Shown piece by piece: positions 17,907 to 34,144 of a DNA stretch of 64,000 bases (position 1 is its first letter; every line of letters starts with the position of its first letter). Where the stretch lies: contig NZ_JBDJKW010000005.1 of assembly GCF_039673065.1 (NCBI RefSeq), positions 186,001 through 250,000 of the forward strand, read 5' to 3'. The notes under the pieces are model-generated. The model saw nothing but the letters and a program-made list of their open reading frames with translations, ran no database searches and was not told the origin of the DNA. Source of the stretch: Allobosea sp039673065 (GTDB taxonomy: Bacteria; Pseudomonadota; Alphaproteobacteria; Rhizobiales; Beijerinckiaceae). The position numbers were made by a program, and so were the translations under genes.

Positions 17907-18095
17907 ATGACCGTCTCGTCCACTCTCGTTCCGATCGCCGTCGGCGCCGTCGCCGTCGTCCTGCTGCTCGGGCTCGTCAACATGCTGCGCGGCGGCAGTG
18001 CCGATCGCTCGCAGAAGCTGATGCGCCTGCGCGTCGTGCTGCAGTTCATCGCCATCCTGGTGATCCTCGGCGTGCTGTGGTGGCGAGCCGGCTGA
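17907..18095 (+). CDS. Small twin-transmembrane HIG1-domain protein
   Basis: 62 residues with two hydrophobic helices (about 6-25 and 45-60) joined by a basic loop containing SQKLMRLRVVLQ, the HIG1 signature. Members in alphaproteobacteria are small inner-membrane proteins related to mitochondrial cytochrome-oxidase assembly factors; a link to respiratory complexes is known for the family, not shown here. It stands alone between a terminator and the PagL-like gene. Confidence 0.75.
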   Translation: MTVSSTLVPIAVGAVAVVLLLGLVNMLRGGSADRSQKLMRLRVVLQFIAILVILGVLWWRAG

Positions 18096-18193
18096 GCATA
18101 ACCCGGGCGATGGCCGCCCCCGTCACAATCCGGCCATCTCTCTCTGCGTTTCACTAACGCCCAGCCCAGAGATCAGAAGCCTCGCCGCATCCC

Positions 18194-18796
18194 ATGCTTT
18201 GTCGCCTCACGCCTCTCCTCATCGCTCTAGCCTGTGCCGGCGCGGCATCGGCCCAGACGGGGAGCGGGGTGCCTTCGGCGCTGGGCTATGCGCCGCCTTC
18301 CGGCCAGACGGCCGAGGGCGCCTGGGAGGCGCGGCTCGGGCTCGGCGCGGCCAATCCGGGCGGGCGCGAGGGCGGGCTCCTGAACTTCGGCGGCGAGCTC
18401 CTGACCCCGCGCATCGCCACGCTGAACGACCGCATCGCGAATGCCTTCGTGCCGCGCTTCCACATCGGCTCCAGCCTCAACCTCAACGGCACGGCCTTCG
18501 CCTATGCCGGCGCGAGCTGGACCTTCGATCTTTCGGATAAGGTATTCGTGGAGGCGGCACTGGGAGCCGCGGTTAACAACGGCAAGACCCGCGGCGTCGT
18601 GCCGACCGACCGGCTCAATCTCGGCTGCGACATGGGCGCGCGCGGCGCTGCCTCGCTCGGCTATCGCATCAACGATCGCTGGAGCCTGATCGCCACGCTG
18701 GAGCATTTCAGCGCCGCCGGCTGTTCCAGCAGCGTCGCGGCCGGCTCGCCCCGCGGCCCGGCCAATATCGGCGCGCGCCTCGGCTACAGCTTCTGA
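18194..18796 (+). CDS. Outer-membrane beta-barrel, PagL-like acyloxyacyl hydrolase candidate
   Basis: 200 residues with a clear signal peptide (cleavage after AGAASA, mature start QTGSG). Alternating amphipathic strands end in the terminal aromatic LGYSF, as expected for an outer-membrane barrel. EHFSAAG (H171, S173) matches the His-x-Ser catalytic pair of PagL lipid A 3-O-deacylases, though the Asn that usually follows Ser is Ala. If active it would remove a fatty acid from lipid A. A simple OmpW-like barrel is the alternative. Confidence 0.55.
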   Translation: MLCRLTPLLIALACAGAASAQTGSGVPSALGYAPPSGQTAEGAWEARLGLGAANPGGREGGLLNFGGELLTPRIATLNDRIANAFVPRFHIGSSLNLNGTAFAYAGASWTFDLSDKVFVEAALGAAVNNGKTRGVVPTDRLNLGCDMGARGAASLGYRINDRWSLIATLEHFSAAGCSSSVAAGSPRGPANIGARLGYSF

Positions 18797-18833
18797 TCGG
18801 CCACGCCGGGGCCGAAGCCCCGCTGACGATAGT

Positions 18834-19085
18834 TCACCAGTAGCGATAGGGACCAAAGCCCCAACCGGGGCCGGGACCGTAGAAGGCCGAGGATTCGAGC
18901 CGTGCGCGGCGCGAGGCCGAGCGGTCGAGATCAACCTCCATCAGGCAGGTCGCCAGACCTTCGCTGCCGGGGCGGAAACCGTAGGAGCGGCAGCGCTGCT
19001 CATCGGCGGCGCGTTGCTCGGCCGGGGTGACGCAACCGCCGAGTGCGGCTGCGAGGATCAAGGGCACCAACCATCTCGCACGCAT
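18834..19085 (-). CDS. Small lipoprotein of unknown function
   Basis: 83 residues. The signal sequence ends in a lipobox (LGGC, Cys at 17), so it should be lipid-anchored in the envelope. Mature part has two more cysteines (RCRSYGF and ATCLME), which could form a disulfide, and a Gly/Tyr/Trp-rich C-terminus. The DEQRCRSYGFRPGSE-like segment is common to small rhizobial lipoproteins of unknown role. Confidence 0.65.
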   Translation of the reverse strand: MRARWLVPLILAAALGGCVTPAEQRAADEQRCRSYGFRPGSEGLATCLMEVDLDRSASRRARLESSAFYGPGPGWGFGPYRYW

Positions 19086-19157
19086 CGATCGTCTCCGTCG
19101 CTGCGGCCCGGCCCGCGGACGCGCCGGGCCCGATTGCCCGTCAGCCCCGCCGACGGC

Positions 19158-21998
<2,841 letters not shown>

Positions 21999-22376
21999 GT
22001 CTGGCCTTTCCATCGGCTTGCATCCGCCGCACCGGTCGGGACCGGCTCGGTCGCAAGCGAACAATTCTGCAAATCACGCGCGTGTTTAGACGCGCGTGGG
22101 CGCGCGGTCCAGCACGGCTTGGGCCGCGGCATGCGGTCCTTCTGTGGATCGCCTGCGCATGTGGGGAGCGCGCCGGGCGCTGCCAAGAGCGGCGAAGAGC
22201 AGGAGAGAGCGGCGGCGGCACCACGACGCAGCGGATGGCGCCTCGCCCGCGGGCGCTCACGCGACCGTTACGGGCGGGCGCGCCTTCGCCTTGCCAACGC
22301 CGCGTTCTGCTGGCAGTGAGCCGGGCACACGGCCACGCCAATCGCCTGCGCCATTCGACCGAAAGGCTCATCCCCC
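21999..22376. other. secA / PPIase divergent intergenic region
   Basis: No gene is supported here. The two self-complementary octamers ACGCGCGT at 22076-22083 and 22090-22097 flank a 6-base loop and could form a hairpin in the secA leader. No T-run follows on either strand, so it is not a plain terminator. Promoters for both genes must lie here, but I see no convincing -35/-10 pair. Confidence 0.4.
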
Positions 22377-23240
22377 ATGCAGCTTACCCGTTTCGCCGCG
22401 CTGTCCTTCGGCCTGGTGCTCGCCGCGAGCGTCCCGGCCCTCGCGCAGCAGGACAAGGTCGTCGCCAAGGTCGACGGCATCGAGATCACCGAGGGCGATC
22501 TCGCGCTCGCCGAGGAGGACATGGGCGAGCGCATGGCGCAGATGCCCGAGGACCGCAAGCGCGAGGAGCTGATCAACTTCGTGGCCGACCTCAAGCTCGG
22601 CGCCCGCGCCGCGCAGACCGCCAAGGTCGGCGACACGCCGGAATTCGCCAAGCGCCTCGCCTATACCCGCGACAAGCTGCTGCTCGACCAGTACCTCACC
22701 GTGGAATCGAAGAAGGCCGCGACCGAGGAGGCCGCCCGCAAGCTCTTCGAGGAGACCACCAAGGCGATGAAGCCGGAAGAGGAGGTCCACGCCCGCCACA
22801 TCCTCGTGCCCGAGGAGGCGCAGGCCAAGGCCGCCATCGCCCGGCTGAAGAAGGGCGACGACTTCGCCAAGATCGCCGCCGAGCTCTCCAAGGACCCGGG
22901 CTCGGGCAAGGAGGGCGGCGATCTCGGCTGGTTCACCAAGGACCGCATGGTGCCGGAATTCGCCGAGGCCGCCTTCAAGCTCGGCAAGGGCCAGGTCTCC
23001 GAGCCGGTGAAGAGCCAGTTCGGCTGGCACGTCATCAAGGTCGAGGACAAGCGCACCAAGCCGCTGCCCTCCTTCGAGGACGTGCGCCCGCAGATCGACC
23101 AGTACCTGATCCGCAAGGCCCAGCAGGACCTGATCGTCGGCCTGCGCGACAAGGCCAAGGTCGAGCGTCTCGACAAGCCGGCCGAGGCGCCGGCCCCCGC
23201 CCCGGCCAAGCCCGAGGCGACCGAGCCCAAGAAGAACTGA
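22377..23240 (+). CDS. Periplasmic parvulin-type peptidylprolyl isomerase (PrsA/PpiD-like)
   Basis: 287 residues. Signal peptide cleaved near VPALAQQ. Residues about 30-130 form the SurA-like N-terminal helical chaperone part. Residues about 137-230 are the PpiC domain: VHARHILVPEEAQA, GGDLGWFTKDRMVPEFAEAA and FGWHVIKVEDKR. It catalyses cis-trans proline isomerisation in exported proteins. The tail is Ala/Pro/Lys-rich. Located between secA and argJ, a conserved rhizobial arrangement. Confidence 0.92.
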   Translation: MQLTRFAALSFGLVLAASVPALAQQDKVVAKVDGIEITEGDLALAEEDMGERMAQMPEDRKREELINFVADLKLGARAAQTAKVGDTPEFAKRLAYTRDKLLLDQYLTVESKKAATEEAARKLFEETTKAMKPEEEVHARHILVPEEAQAKAAIARLKKGDDFAKIAAELSKDPGSGKEGGDLGWFTKDRMVPEFAEAAFKLGKGQVSEPVKSQFGWHVIKVEDKRTKPLPSFEDVRPQIDQYLIRKAQQDLIVGLRDKAKVERLDKPAEAPAPAPAKPEATEPKKN

Positions 23241-23251
23241 CCGGCGCACGA

Positions 23252-23284
23252 GACGGCGGCGCGAAGCCCGCGCTGCCGTCTTGT
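23252..23284 (+). terminator. Probable terminator between PPIase and argJ
   Basis: A 12-bp stem, 23252-23263 with 23269-23280 (one G-U wobble), 5-base loop, followed by a weak TTGT. The T-run is short, so termination may be partial and argJ could be read through. Confidence 0.45.
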
Positions 23285-23337
23285 CATCGTCGCCCGGCTG
23301 CGGCACATCGGGGCACCTTCTCCGAGGAGTGCGCCCG

Positions 23338-24588
23338 ATGGCCGGCAAGGATGTCCCCGTTTCCCCGCTCGCGCCCAAGCGCCAGCCCAAGGTCCCGGCC
23401 GTGCCGGGCGTGCGCTTCGCCACCGCCGAGGCGGGCATCCGCTACAAGGGCCGCACCGACGTGCTGCTCGTCCTGCTCGACGAGGGCAGCCAGGCGGCCG
23501 GCGTCTTCACCCGTTCGAAATGCCCCTCGGCCCCGGTCGACTGGTGCCGCGCCAACCTGGCGCAGGGCAAGGCGCGCGCCGTCGTCGTCAACTCCGGCAA
23601 CGCCAACGCCTTCACCGGCGGCAAAGGCCGCGACTCGGTCGCGCTGACCGCGACAATCGCCGCCGAGGCGGCCGGCTGCCGGCCCGAGGAGGTGTTCATC
23701 GCCTCCACCGGCGTGATCGGCGAACCGCTCGACGCGAGCAAGTTCCAGGGCGTGCTGAAGGACTGCGCCGCGCGCGTCGCCGACGGCCGCTGGCTCGACG
23801 CCGCCAAGGCGATCATGACCACCGACACCTTCCCCAAGGCACTCTCGCGCAAGGCGAAGATCGACGGGCACGAGGTCGTCATCGCCGGCATCGCCAAGGG
23901 CGCCGGCATGATCGCCCCCGACATGGCGACGATGCTCTCCTTCGTCTTCACCGACGCGCCGATCGCCGCCCCCGTGCTGCAGGCCCTGCTCTCGAAGGGC
24001 GTGAAGGGCTCGTTCAACGCGATCACGGTCGACAGCGACACCTCGACCTCCGACACGCTGATGCTGTTCTCGACCGGCAAGGCGGCGGCGCGCGGCGTGC
24101 CGGCGATCACCGATCCGGCCGATCCGCGCCTGTCGGGCTTCAAGCGGGCGCTGAACGCGCTGCTGCTCGAGCTCGCCCATCTCGTCTGCAAGGACGGCGA
24201 AGGCGCCCGCAAGTTCGTCGAGGTCCGCGTCGCCGGCGCCAAGTCGGCCCGCTCGGCCCGCGCCGTCGCGCTGTCGATCGCCAATTCGCCACTGGTCAAG
24301 ACCGCCATCGCCGGCGAGGACGCCAATTGGGGCCGCATCGTCATGGCGGTCGGCAAGGCCGGCGAGCCGGCCGAGCGCGACCGGCTCGACATCTCCTTCG
24401 GCGCGATCAAGGTCGCCGAGGCCGGCGCGCGCGCCGCCGGCTATGACGAGCAGGCCGTCTCCGACTACATGAAGGGCGAGCACATCGTCGTCACCGCCGA
24501 TCTCGGCATCGGCCGCGGCAAGGCGACGATCTGGACTTGCGACCTCACCAAGGCCTATGTCGAGATCAACGGCGACTATCGCTCCTGA
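23338..24588 (+). CDS. argJ: Bifunctional glutamate N-acetyltransferase / amino-acid acetyltransferase
   Basis: 416 residues. ArgJ transfers acetyl from N-acetylornithine to glutamate in the cyclic arginine pathway, and may use acetyl-CoA as well. NSGNANAFTGGKG, STGVIGEPLD and KGAGMIAPDMATML are family signatures; the last one is the self-cleavage site, with T198 as the new N-terminal nucleophile of the beta chain. The C-terminal ANWGRIVMAVGKAGE is also conserved. ATG 23338 follows an AGGAG-like site in CGAGGAGTGCGCC. Cytoplasmic. Confidence 0.97.
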   Translation: MAGKDVPVSPLAPKRQPKVPAVPGVRFATAEAGIRYKGRTDVLLVLLDEGSQAAGVFTRSKCPSAPVDWCRANLAQGKARAVVVNSGNANAFTGGKGRDSVALTATIAAEAAGCRPEEVFIASTGVIGEPLDASKFQGVLKDCAARVADGRWLDAAKAIMTTDTFPKALSRKAKIDGHEVVIAGIAKGAGMIAPDMATMLSFVFTDAPIAAPVLQALLSKGVKGSFNAITVDSDTSTSDTLMLFSTGKAAARGVPAITDPADPRLSGFKRALNALLLELAHLVCKDGEGARKFVEVRVAGAKSARSARAVALSIANSPLVKTAIAGEDANWGRIVMAVGKAGEPAERDRLDISFGAIKVAEAGARAAGYDEQAVSDYMKGEHIVVTADLGIGRGKATIWTCDLTKAYVEINGDYRS

Positions 24589-24600
24589 GCGATAGTCGCC
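24571..24600 (+). repeat. 13-bp perfect inverted repeat across the argJ stop codon
   Basis: GGCGACTATCGCT (24571-24583) and its exact complement (24588-24600) are separated by CCTG; the argJ TGA lies inside the hairpin. No T-run follows, so it could protect or attenuate the transcript's 3' end instead of ending it by the classical mechanism. Confidence 0.7.
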
Positions 24601-24676
24601 CGGTTGCGGGCGGGCGCAGGCAGCGCCATGATCCCCCGAAAGCGCCCATGACGAGGCGCGGTCGGGGGGCCACATC

Positions 24677-25201
24677 ATGTCAGCTCACGCTTGGATCAGC
24701 CTGTCGGCCGTCACCCTCGTGCTCGGCGGCTGCCTCGCCAGCGCACCGCCGGCCCCGCCCGGCACCCCGCCCTTCTCGCCCGAGGAAGCGGCCTTCATCC
24801 GCAAGAGCGGCAGCGGCGTCATCACCGGGCACGCCTTCCGCACCCGCCCGCGCGGGCAGGTCGTCAACGCCGCCGGCGAGGTGGTGCGGCTGGTGCCGGC
24901 GACCGCCTATGCCAGCGAGCGCTTCAACCGGCTCTATCGCGGTGGCCGCTTCATCCCGGCCGACGGCTATCCCGAGGACAAGCCGGATCCGCGCTATGTC
25001 GAGTACACCCGCAGCACCAAGACGACGGCGAACGGCCGCTTCCGCTTCGAGGATGTCGCGCCCGGGCGCTATTTCGTCACCACGCAGGTGGTCTGGAACG
25101 AGCGCAACACCCTGTTCCGCGACGGCGGCTCGGTCTATGACGAGGTCACCCTGACCGGCCGCGAGACAAAGCCGGTCGAGGTCATCCTCTCCGGGAAATA
25201 G
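24677..25201 (+). CDS. Lipoprotein with carboxypeptidase-regulatory-like domain, unknown function
   Basis: 174 residues. Signal sequence with lipobox LGGC (Cys at about 19), then a Pro-rich linker. The C-terminal half (TTANGRFRFEDVAPGRYFV and later strands) resembles a carboxypeptidase-regulatory / transthyretin-like beta sandwich found in envelope proteins. Lies between argJ and the Nudix gene, all on the plus strand. No enzymatic motif. Confidence 0.65.
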   Translation: MSAHAWISLSAVTLVLGGCLASAPPAPPGTPPFSPEEAAFIRKSGSGVITGHAFRTRPRGQVVNAAGEVVRLVPATAYASERFNRLYRGGRFIPADGYPEDKPDPRYVEYTRSTKTTANGRFRFEDVAPGRYFVTTQVVWNERNTLFRDGGSVYDEVTLTGRETKPVEVILSGK

Positions 25202-25214
25202 CCGAGACCGCCTC

Positions 25215-25619
25215 GTGAAACTGCTGCTCGTCGTCGCCTGCGCGCTGGTCGATACCGACAACCGCGTCCTCGTCACCCAGCGCCCGGAGGGCAAGGCGCT
25301 GGCGGGCATGTGGGAGTTTCCCGGCGGCAAGCTGGAGGCCGGCGAACGCCCCGAGGCGGCGCTGATCCGCGAGCTCGCCGAGGAGATCGGCATCACGGTG
25401 AAGGAGGCCTGCCTGGCGCCGCTGACCTTCGCCAGCCACGCCTATCCCGACTTCCACCTGCTGATGCCGCTCTATATCTGCCGGCGCTGGGAGGGCATCG
25501 TCGCCCCCCAGGAGGGGCAGGCGCATAAATGGGTCCGCCCGGCCCGCCTGCGCGATCTCGCCATGCCGCCGGCCGACGAGCCGCTGATCCCGCCGCTGAT
25601 CGACCTTCTGGGCGCCTGA
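25215..25619 (+). CDS. mutT: Nudix (deoxy)nucleoside triphosphate pyrophosphohydrolase, MutT-like
   Basis: 134 residues, GTG start 13 bases after the lipoprotein stop. The Nudix box runs from about residue 37 to 60, with GGKLEAGE, then RELAEEIGI; all catalytic glutamates are present. EFPGGK precedes it as in MutT, which hydrolyses 8-oxo-dGTP and so prevents A-to-C transversions. The argJ-mutT neighbourhood is usual for Rhizobiales. Confidence 0.9.
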   Translation: MKLLLVVACALVDTDNRVLVTQRPEGKALAGMWEFPGGKLEAGERPEAALIRELAEEIGITVKEACLAPLTFASHAYPDFHLLMPLYICRRWEGIVAPQEGQAHKWVRPARLRDLAMPPADEPLIPPLIDLLGA

Positions 25620-25767
25620 GCGACCGGCGCCGGGCGAACGCCCGTGCTGGCCGGGCTCGATCCCGACCAGCCACGTCTTCACCCGGCGTCCGTAGCGTTC
25701 AACACGCGGATGCTCGCCACCAGGGCGAGCATCACGTCGCGATCGGAGTAGCTGGCTCCTGCCGCTT

Positions 25768-25868
25768 AGAGCAGTTCCGGCGAAATCAGGTTCGCCGGAA
25801 CTGATCTAAATTTCTATTTTATCGCATTTTCTTCACGCGAACCGGCGTCCAATTCGCTCGAAAATGCT
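25768..25868. repeat. RIME-like intergenic palindromic element
   Basis: About 100 bases with an AT-rich centre. One end has a 13-bp perfect inverted repeat (25772-25784 with 25791-25803, loop ATCAGG). The other end reads GAACCGGCGTCCA and TTCGCTCGAAAATGCTC, a sequence I recognise as a dispersed extragenic repeat in Rhizobiales genomes. It sits between mutT and gltD and touches the gltD stop. Copy number cannot be judged from one window. Confidence 0.6.
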
Positions 25869-27292
25869 CAGCGCGGCAGGACGGTCTCGCCCATCAGGTG
25901 CTTGTCGATGGCATGCGCCATCTGACGACCCTCGCGGATGGCCCAGACCACCAGCGACTGGCCGCGGCGCATGTCACCCGCCGCGAACACCTTCTCGACC
26001 GAGGTCTTGTAGGCGAGCTGGTTGGCCTCGACATTGCCGCGCCCGTCGAGCTTGACGCCGAGCGAGGCGAGAAGCCCTTCATGCACCGGCGAGACGAAGC
26101 CCATGGCGAGGGTGACGAGATCGGCGCGCAGCTCGAACTCGCTGCCCGGGATCGGCTGCATGCGCGCGTCGACGCGGGCGCAGATCAGCTTGGTCACCTT
26201 GCCCTTTGCGCCTTCGAAACGCACCGTCGTCACGGCGAAGTCGCGCTCGGCGCCTTCCTCGTGGCTGGAGGAGGTGCGCAGCTTCAGCGGCCAGTTCGGC
26301 CAGGTCAGCAGCTTGTTCTCCTTCTCCGGCGGCTGCGGCATGATCTCGAGCTGCGTCACCGAAAGCGCGCCCTGGCGCACCGAGGTGCCGATGCAGTCGG
26401 AACCGGTGTCGCCGCCGCCGATCACCACGACATGCTTGCCGCCGGCGAGGATCGGCTGGGCGTTGCCCAGCGTCGCGGCCTCGCCGCCATTGCGACGGTT
26501 CTGCTGACGCAGGAAGTCCATGGCGAAGTGCACGCCGTCGAGCTCGCGACCGGGGATGGCGAGGTCGCGCGGCTTCTCGGAGCCGCCGGTCAGGCCGACG
26601 GCATCGTAGTCCGCGAGCAGCTCCGAAGCGTCGAGGTCGACGCCGACATTGACGCCGTAGTGGAAGGTGACACCCTCGGCCTGCATCTGCTCGACGCGGC
26701 GCTGCACCAGCGACTTGTCGAGCTTGAAGTCCGGGATGCCGTAGCGGAGCAGGCCGCCGGCATGACTCTGGCGCTCGTAGACATGCACCTCATGCCCGGC
26801 GCGGGCGAGCTGCTGCGCGGCCGCCAGGCCGGCGGGGCCACCGCCGATGATGGCGATGCGCTTGCCGGTCTTGTGCGCGGCCGGCTCGGGGCTGATCCAG
26901 CCCTCCTGCCAGCCCTTGTCGACGATCGCGCATTCTATCGTCTTGATGGTGACGGGCGTGTCCTCGAGGTTCAGCGTGCAGGACGCCTCGCAGGGCGCGG
27001 GGCAGACCCGACCGGTGAACTCCGGGAAGTTGTTGGTCGAGTGCAGGTTGGCGAGCGCCTCGCGCCACTTGTCGTTGTAGACGAGGTCGTTCCAGTCCGG
27101 GATCTGGTTGTTCACCGGACAGCCGTTGTGACAGTACGGAATGCCGCAGTTCATGCAGCGCGCCGCCTGGTCCCGCGTGGCCTCACGGCCGAGCGGGATC
27201 ACGAACTCCTTGTAGTTGCGGATCCGGTCCGAGGCCGGAAGATACTTCCGGTCGCGCCGGTCGATTTCGAGGAAGCCGGTTACCTTGCCCAT
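25868..27292 (-). CDS. gltD: Glutamate synthase (NADPH) small subunit
   Basis: 474 residues. Two N-terminal Cys clusters (CMNCGIPYCHNGCP and CPAPCEASC) hold the low-potential [4Fe-4S] centres. IIGGGPAGLAAAQQLARAG is the FAD loop and VVIGGGDTGSDCIG the NADPH loop. GltD passes electrons from NADPH to GltB. It starts four bases after the gltB stop on the same strand, so both are made from one transcript. Cytoplasmic; ammonium assimilation with glutamine synthetase. Confidence 0.97.
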   Translation of the reverse strand: MGKVTGFLEIDRRDRKYLPASDRIRNYKEFVIPLGREATRDQAARCMNCGIPYCHNGCPVNNQIPDWNDLVYNDKWREALANLHSTNNFPEFTGRVCPAPCEASCTLNLEDTPVTIKTIECAIVDKGWQEGWISPEPAAHKTGKRIAIIGGGPAGLAAAQQLARAGHEVHVYERQSHAGGLLRYGIPDFKLDKSLVQRRVEQMQAEGVTFHYGVNVGVDLDASELLADYDAVGLTGGSEKPRDLAIPGRELDGVHFAMDFLRQQNRRNGGEAATLGNAQPILAGGKHVVVIGGGDTGSDCIGTSVRQGALSVTQLEIMPQPPEKENKLLTWPNWPLKLRTSSSHEEGAERDFAVTTVRFEGAKGKVTKLICARVDARMQPIPGSEFELRADLVTLAMGFVSPVHEGLLASLGVKLDGRGNVEANQLAYKTSVEKVFAAGDMRRGQSLVVWAIREGRQMAHAIDKHLMGETVLPR

Positions 27293-27296
27293 CGTC

Positions 27297-32018
<4,722 letters not shown>

Positions 32019-32666
32019 CGTCAACTCCGCTGCCCAGGGGTTCCGGCTCGCACCGATACGCCCGTCAAAATGTCATATGGTCCCCACCGAGACCGGCTCG
32101 GCATGCGCTTGCGGCGCGACCTGCCCGGTCTCGTCTCGGTTCGCTCGGAGGGTCGCTGGCGCCTTGATCGTCCCGCGCTCGCACCCTCCTCAGGCGCGAG
32201 GGCGTCGAAGCCCGGTCGCGCCTGTCAGGTCGTCGTCGCTTTACGGGCGGCGCGCGCGCGGACGGCTTCGGCGATATTGGCCATGCCTTCCATCATGCTC
32301 CGCTCCATCGGCTTGGCGAGGTGCCGGCGTCGCCGCCTCGCCCTGTGAAATGGGACAGCATCACTGTCCTAATGACCCGACATTGCCAGAATTCCAATCT
32401 TCGCACAAGCGTCGAATCGAGCCCCAAAAGAAATCTTGTTGCGTTTTAGCGAATGAAGCGGACATTTTAGCAACGACATCGTCGCAGAAGGAGCCCGGAA
32501 GTTATCCTCGGGCGGTTCGCCGCGACGGCGCCCATCGGCGGCCCGCCGGCCCTCTCCCGGCCATGATCATGCCCGCAAACGCGGCAGCTGGCGGAAATTC
32601 CGCCGCGAGCATGCCGCATTCCTTACCGAAAACCTGCCGGACAGACCGTCCCGCGAGGATCCGTTC
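32019..32666. other. Intergenic region upstream of gltB
   Basis: About 650 bases without a supportable gene. The part at 32380-32480 is clearly more AT-rich than its surroundings and is the best place for promoters of the divergent gltB and proline-rich-protein genes. Open frames in it lack start sites and protein-like composition. I see no recognisable riboswitch or repeat. Confidence 0.4.
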
Positions 32667-33542
32667 ATGGCACGCTTCGCTTCCCGCCCCGTCGGCGGCA
32701 CGCTGCGCCGCATCGCGCTTCCGGCGCTGGCCGCCACCGCGCTGGCGGCGCTCACCACCGCCGCCACGGCCCAGCCCTATGGCTACGGCCCTTACTGGGA
32801 CGAGCCGCCGCCACCTTATGCCTATGGCTATCGCTACGAGGAGGCGGCCCCGCCGCCGCCCCGCGCCTACCGGCCGCGTGCCGTCGCCCCGGCCGCGAGC
32901 TACGGGCTGGCCCGGATCGAGCGTACGGTCCGGCGCGGGCCGGTGCTGGTGATCGATGGCGTTGCCCGCGACGGCAGCCGCGTGCGGCTGGTGGTCGACA
33001 GGATCGACGGCGGCGTGGTCGATCGCATCGTGCTGCGGCCGGCGCCGCCCTCCCGCACCGCCAGGCTCGACCCGCGCGAGGAGACGCGTCCGAAGCGCTT
33101 CAAGCTCGCGCCGCCGCCGCCGGCCCGCCCTGCCGATCTCGGGGTACCGCGCCCGGCCGGCGAGGCACGGGCCCCGGCGCAGGAGGCGCCTGCGCGCCCG
33201 GCCCCGCCCGCGACGCCGCAGCCACCGGAGCCCGCCGCCAGGACGCCGGCGGCAAAGACCCCGGCTGCCGAGACTCCGACCGTCAACGCTCCCGCTGCCG
33301 CGCTGCCGGGCGCTGGCATGCCGGACGCGAAGACCCCGGTCGAGCGCCCGGCGGTCGGCGCCCCCTCGCCCGACAAGCCCCGCTTCATCAATCCGCAGGA
33401 TGTGCGGACGCCCGAGGGGCTCCACAGGCCGCCGCCGCAGGCCCGCGGCGAGGCGGCGATCCCGCTGCCCGACCTGACGCTGCCGCCGCCGCGCATCGCC
33501 GGCGACAAGGACGCCCGCGCGCCGGGCACGACCGACAACTGA
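32667..33542 (+). CDS. Secreted proline/alanine-rich protein of unknown function
   Basis: 291 residues. Signal peptide with cleavage near AATAQPYGYG. A Tyr/Pro/Gly-rich stretch follows, then a small conserved core (about 85-125: YGLARIERTVRRGPVLVIDG, then RVRLVVDRIDG) of the kind repeated in rhizobial periplasmic proteins. The second half is low-complexity Pro/Ala/Lys sequence (PAAKTPAAETPT type), likely an extended linker. No enzyme motif. The gene is followed by a hairpin serving the convergent hsp20 gene. Confidence 0.65.
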   Translation: MARFASRPVGGTLRRIALPALAATALAALTTAATAQPYGYGPYWDEPPPPYAYGYRYEEAAPPPPRAYRPRAVAPAASYGLARIERTVRRGPVLVIDGVARDGSRVRLVVDRIDGGVVDRIVLRPAPPSRTARLDPREETRPKRFKLAPPPPARPADLGVPRPAGEARAPAQEAPARPAPPATPQPPEPAARTPAAKTPAAETPTVNAPAAALPGAGMPDAKTPVERPAVGAPSPDKPRFINPQDVRTPEGLHRPPPQARGEAAIPLPDLTLPPPRIAGDKDARAPGTTDN

Positions 33543-33575
33543 GCGGACGGCACGGGCGGGCGACAGCAACCAACG

Positions 33576-33606
33576 AAAAAGCCTTCCCGGCCGGTGCCGG
33601 GAAGGC
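33576..33606 (-). terminator. Rho-independent terminator of hsp20
   Basis: A perfect 10-bp stem (33581-33590 with 33597-33606, 6-base loop) is followed on the minus strand by five T (33576-33580). Its orientation fits transcription from hsp20; on the plus strand no T-run follows the stem. Confidence 0.85.
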
Positions 33607-33667
33607 TGTCATCGTCAGGGACTGCCGGCCGGCGCGTGGCGCCGGCCGATCCTCCGCGAAGCGTCGC

Positions 33668-34144
33668 TCAGGCGGCCTTGCGACCCTCGGCCTTGGCCTC
33701 GATCACCTTGCTGGCAGCGCCGGCACCGATCGGAATCAGGCGCGGCTTCTTGGCCTCGGGGATCTCGCGGACCAGGTCGATATGGAGCAGCCCATTCTCG
33801 AGGCTGGCGCCGGTCACCTGCACATAGTCCGCCAGCTGGAAGCGGCGCTCGAAGGCACGTGCGGCGATGCCCTGATGCAGGACCTCGCGCTGCCCGTCCT
33901 CTTCCGACGCCTGCTTCTCGCCCCGCACGGTCAGCGCGTTCTCCTTGCTCTCGATCGAGAGATCGGCATCGGAGAAGCCGGCGACGGCGATGGTGATGCG
34001 ATAGGCGTTCTCGGCCGTGCGCTCGATGTTGTAGGGCGGATAGCTCGGCGCATTCTCGACACCCGCGGCCTGGTCGAGGAGCGAGAACAGACGGTCGAAG
34101 CCGACGGTCGAGCGGTAGAGCGGGGAAAGATCGAAATGACGCAT
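33668..34144 (-). CDS. hsp20: Small heat-shock protein, Hsp20 / IbpA class
   Basis: 158 residues. The alpha-crystallin domain covers about residues 35-130 (YNIERTAENAYRITIAVAGF, then ERRFQLADYVQVTGASLENG). The C-terminal PRLIPIG carries the I-x-I/V-like anchoring motif. It holds unfolding proteins in a refoldable state during heat stress. Class A rhizobial Hsps of this type are controlled by RpoH and a ROSE RNA thermometer, and both signals are visible upstream. Monocistronic, with its own terminator. Confidence 0.95.
   Translation of the reverse strand: MRHFDLSPLYRSTVGFDRLFSLLDQAAGVENAPSYPPYNIERTAENAYRITIAVAGFSDADLSIESKENALTVRGEKQASEEDGQREVLHQGIAARAFERRFQLADYVQVTGASLENGLLHIDLVREIPEAKKPRLIPIGAGAASKVIEAKAEGRKAA

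Noticed and set aside
22076..22097. secA leader hairpin as a SecM-like arrest element
   Set aside because: No arrest-peptide gene is present before secA; only a simple GC-rich hairpin is seen.
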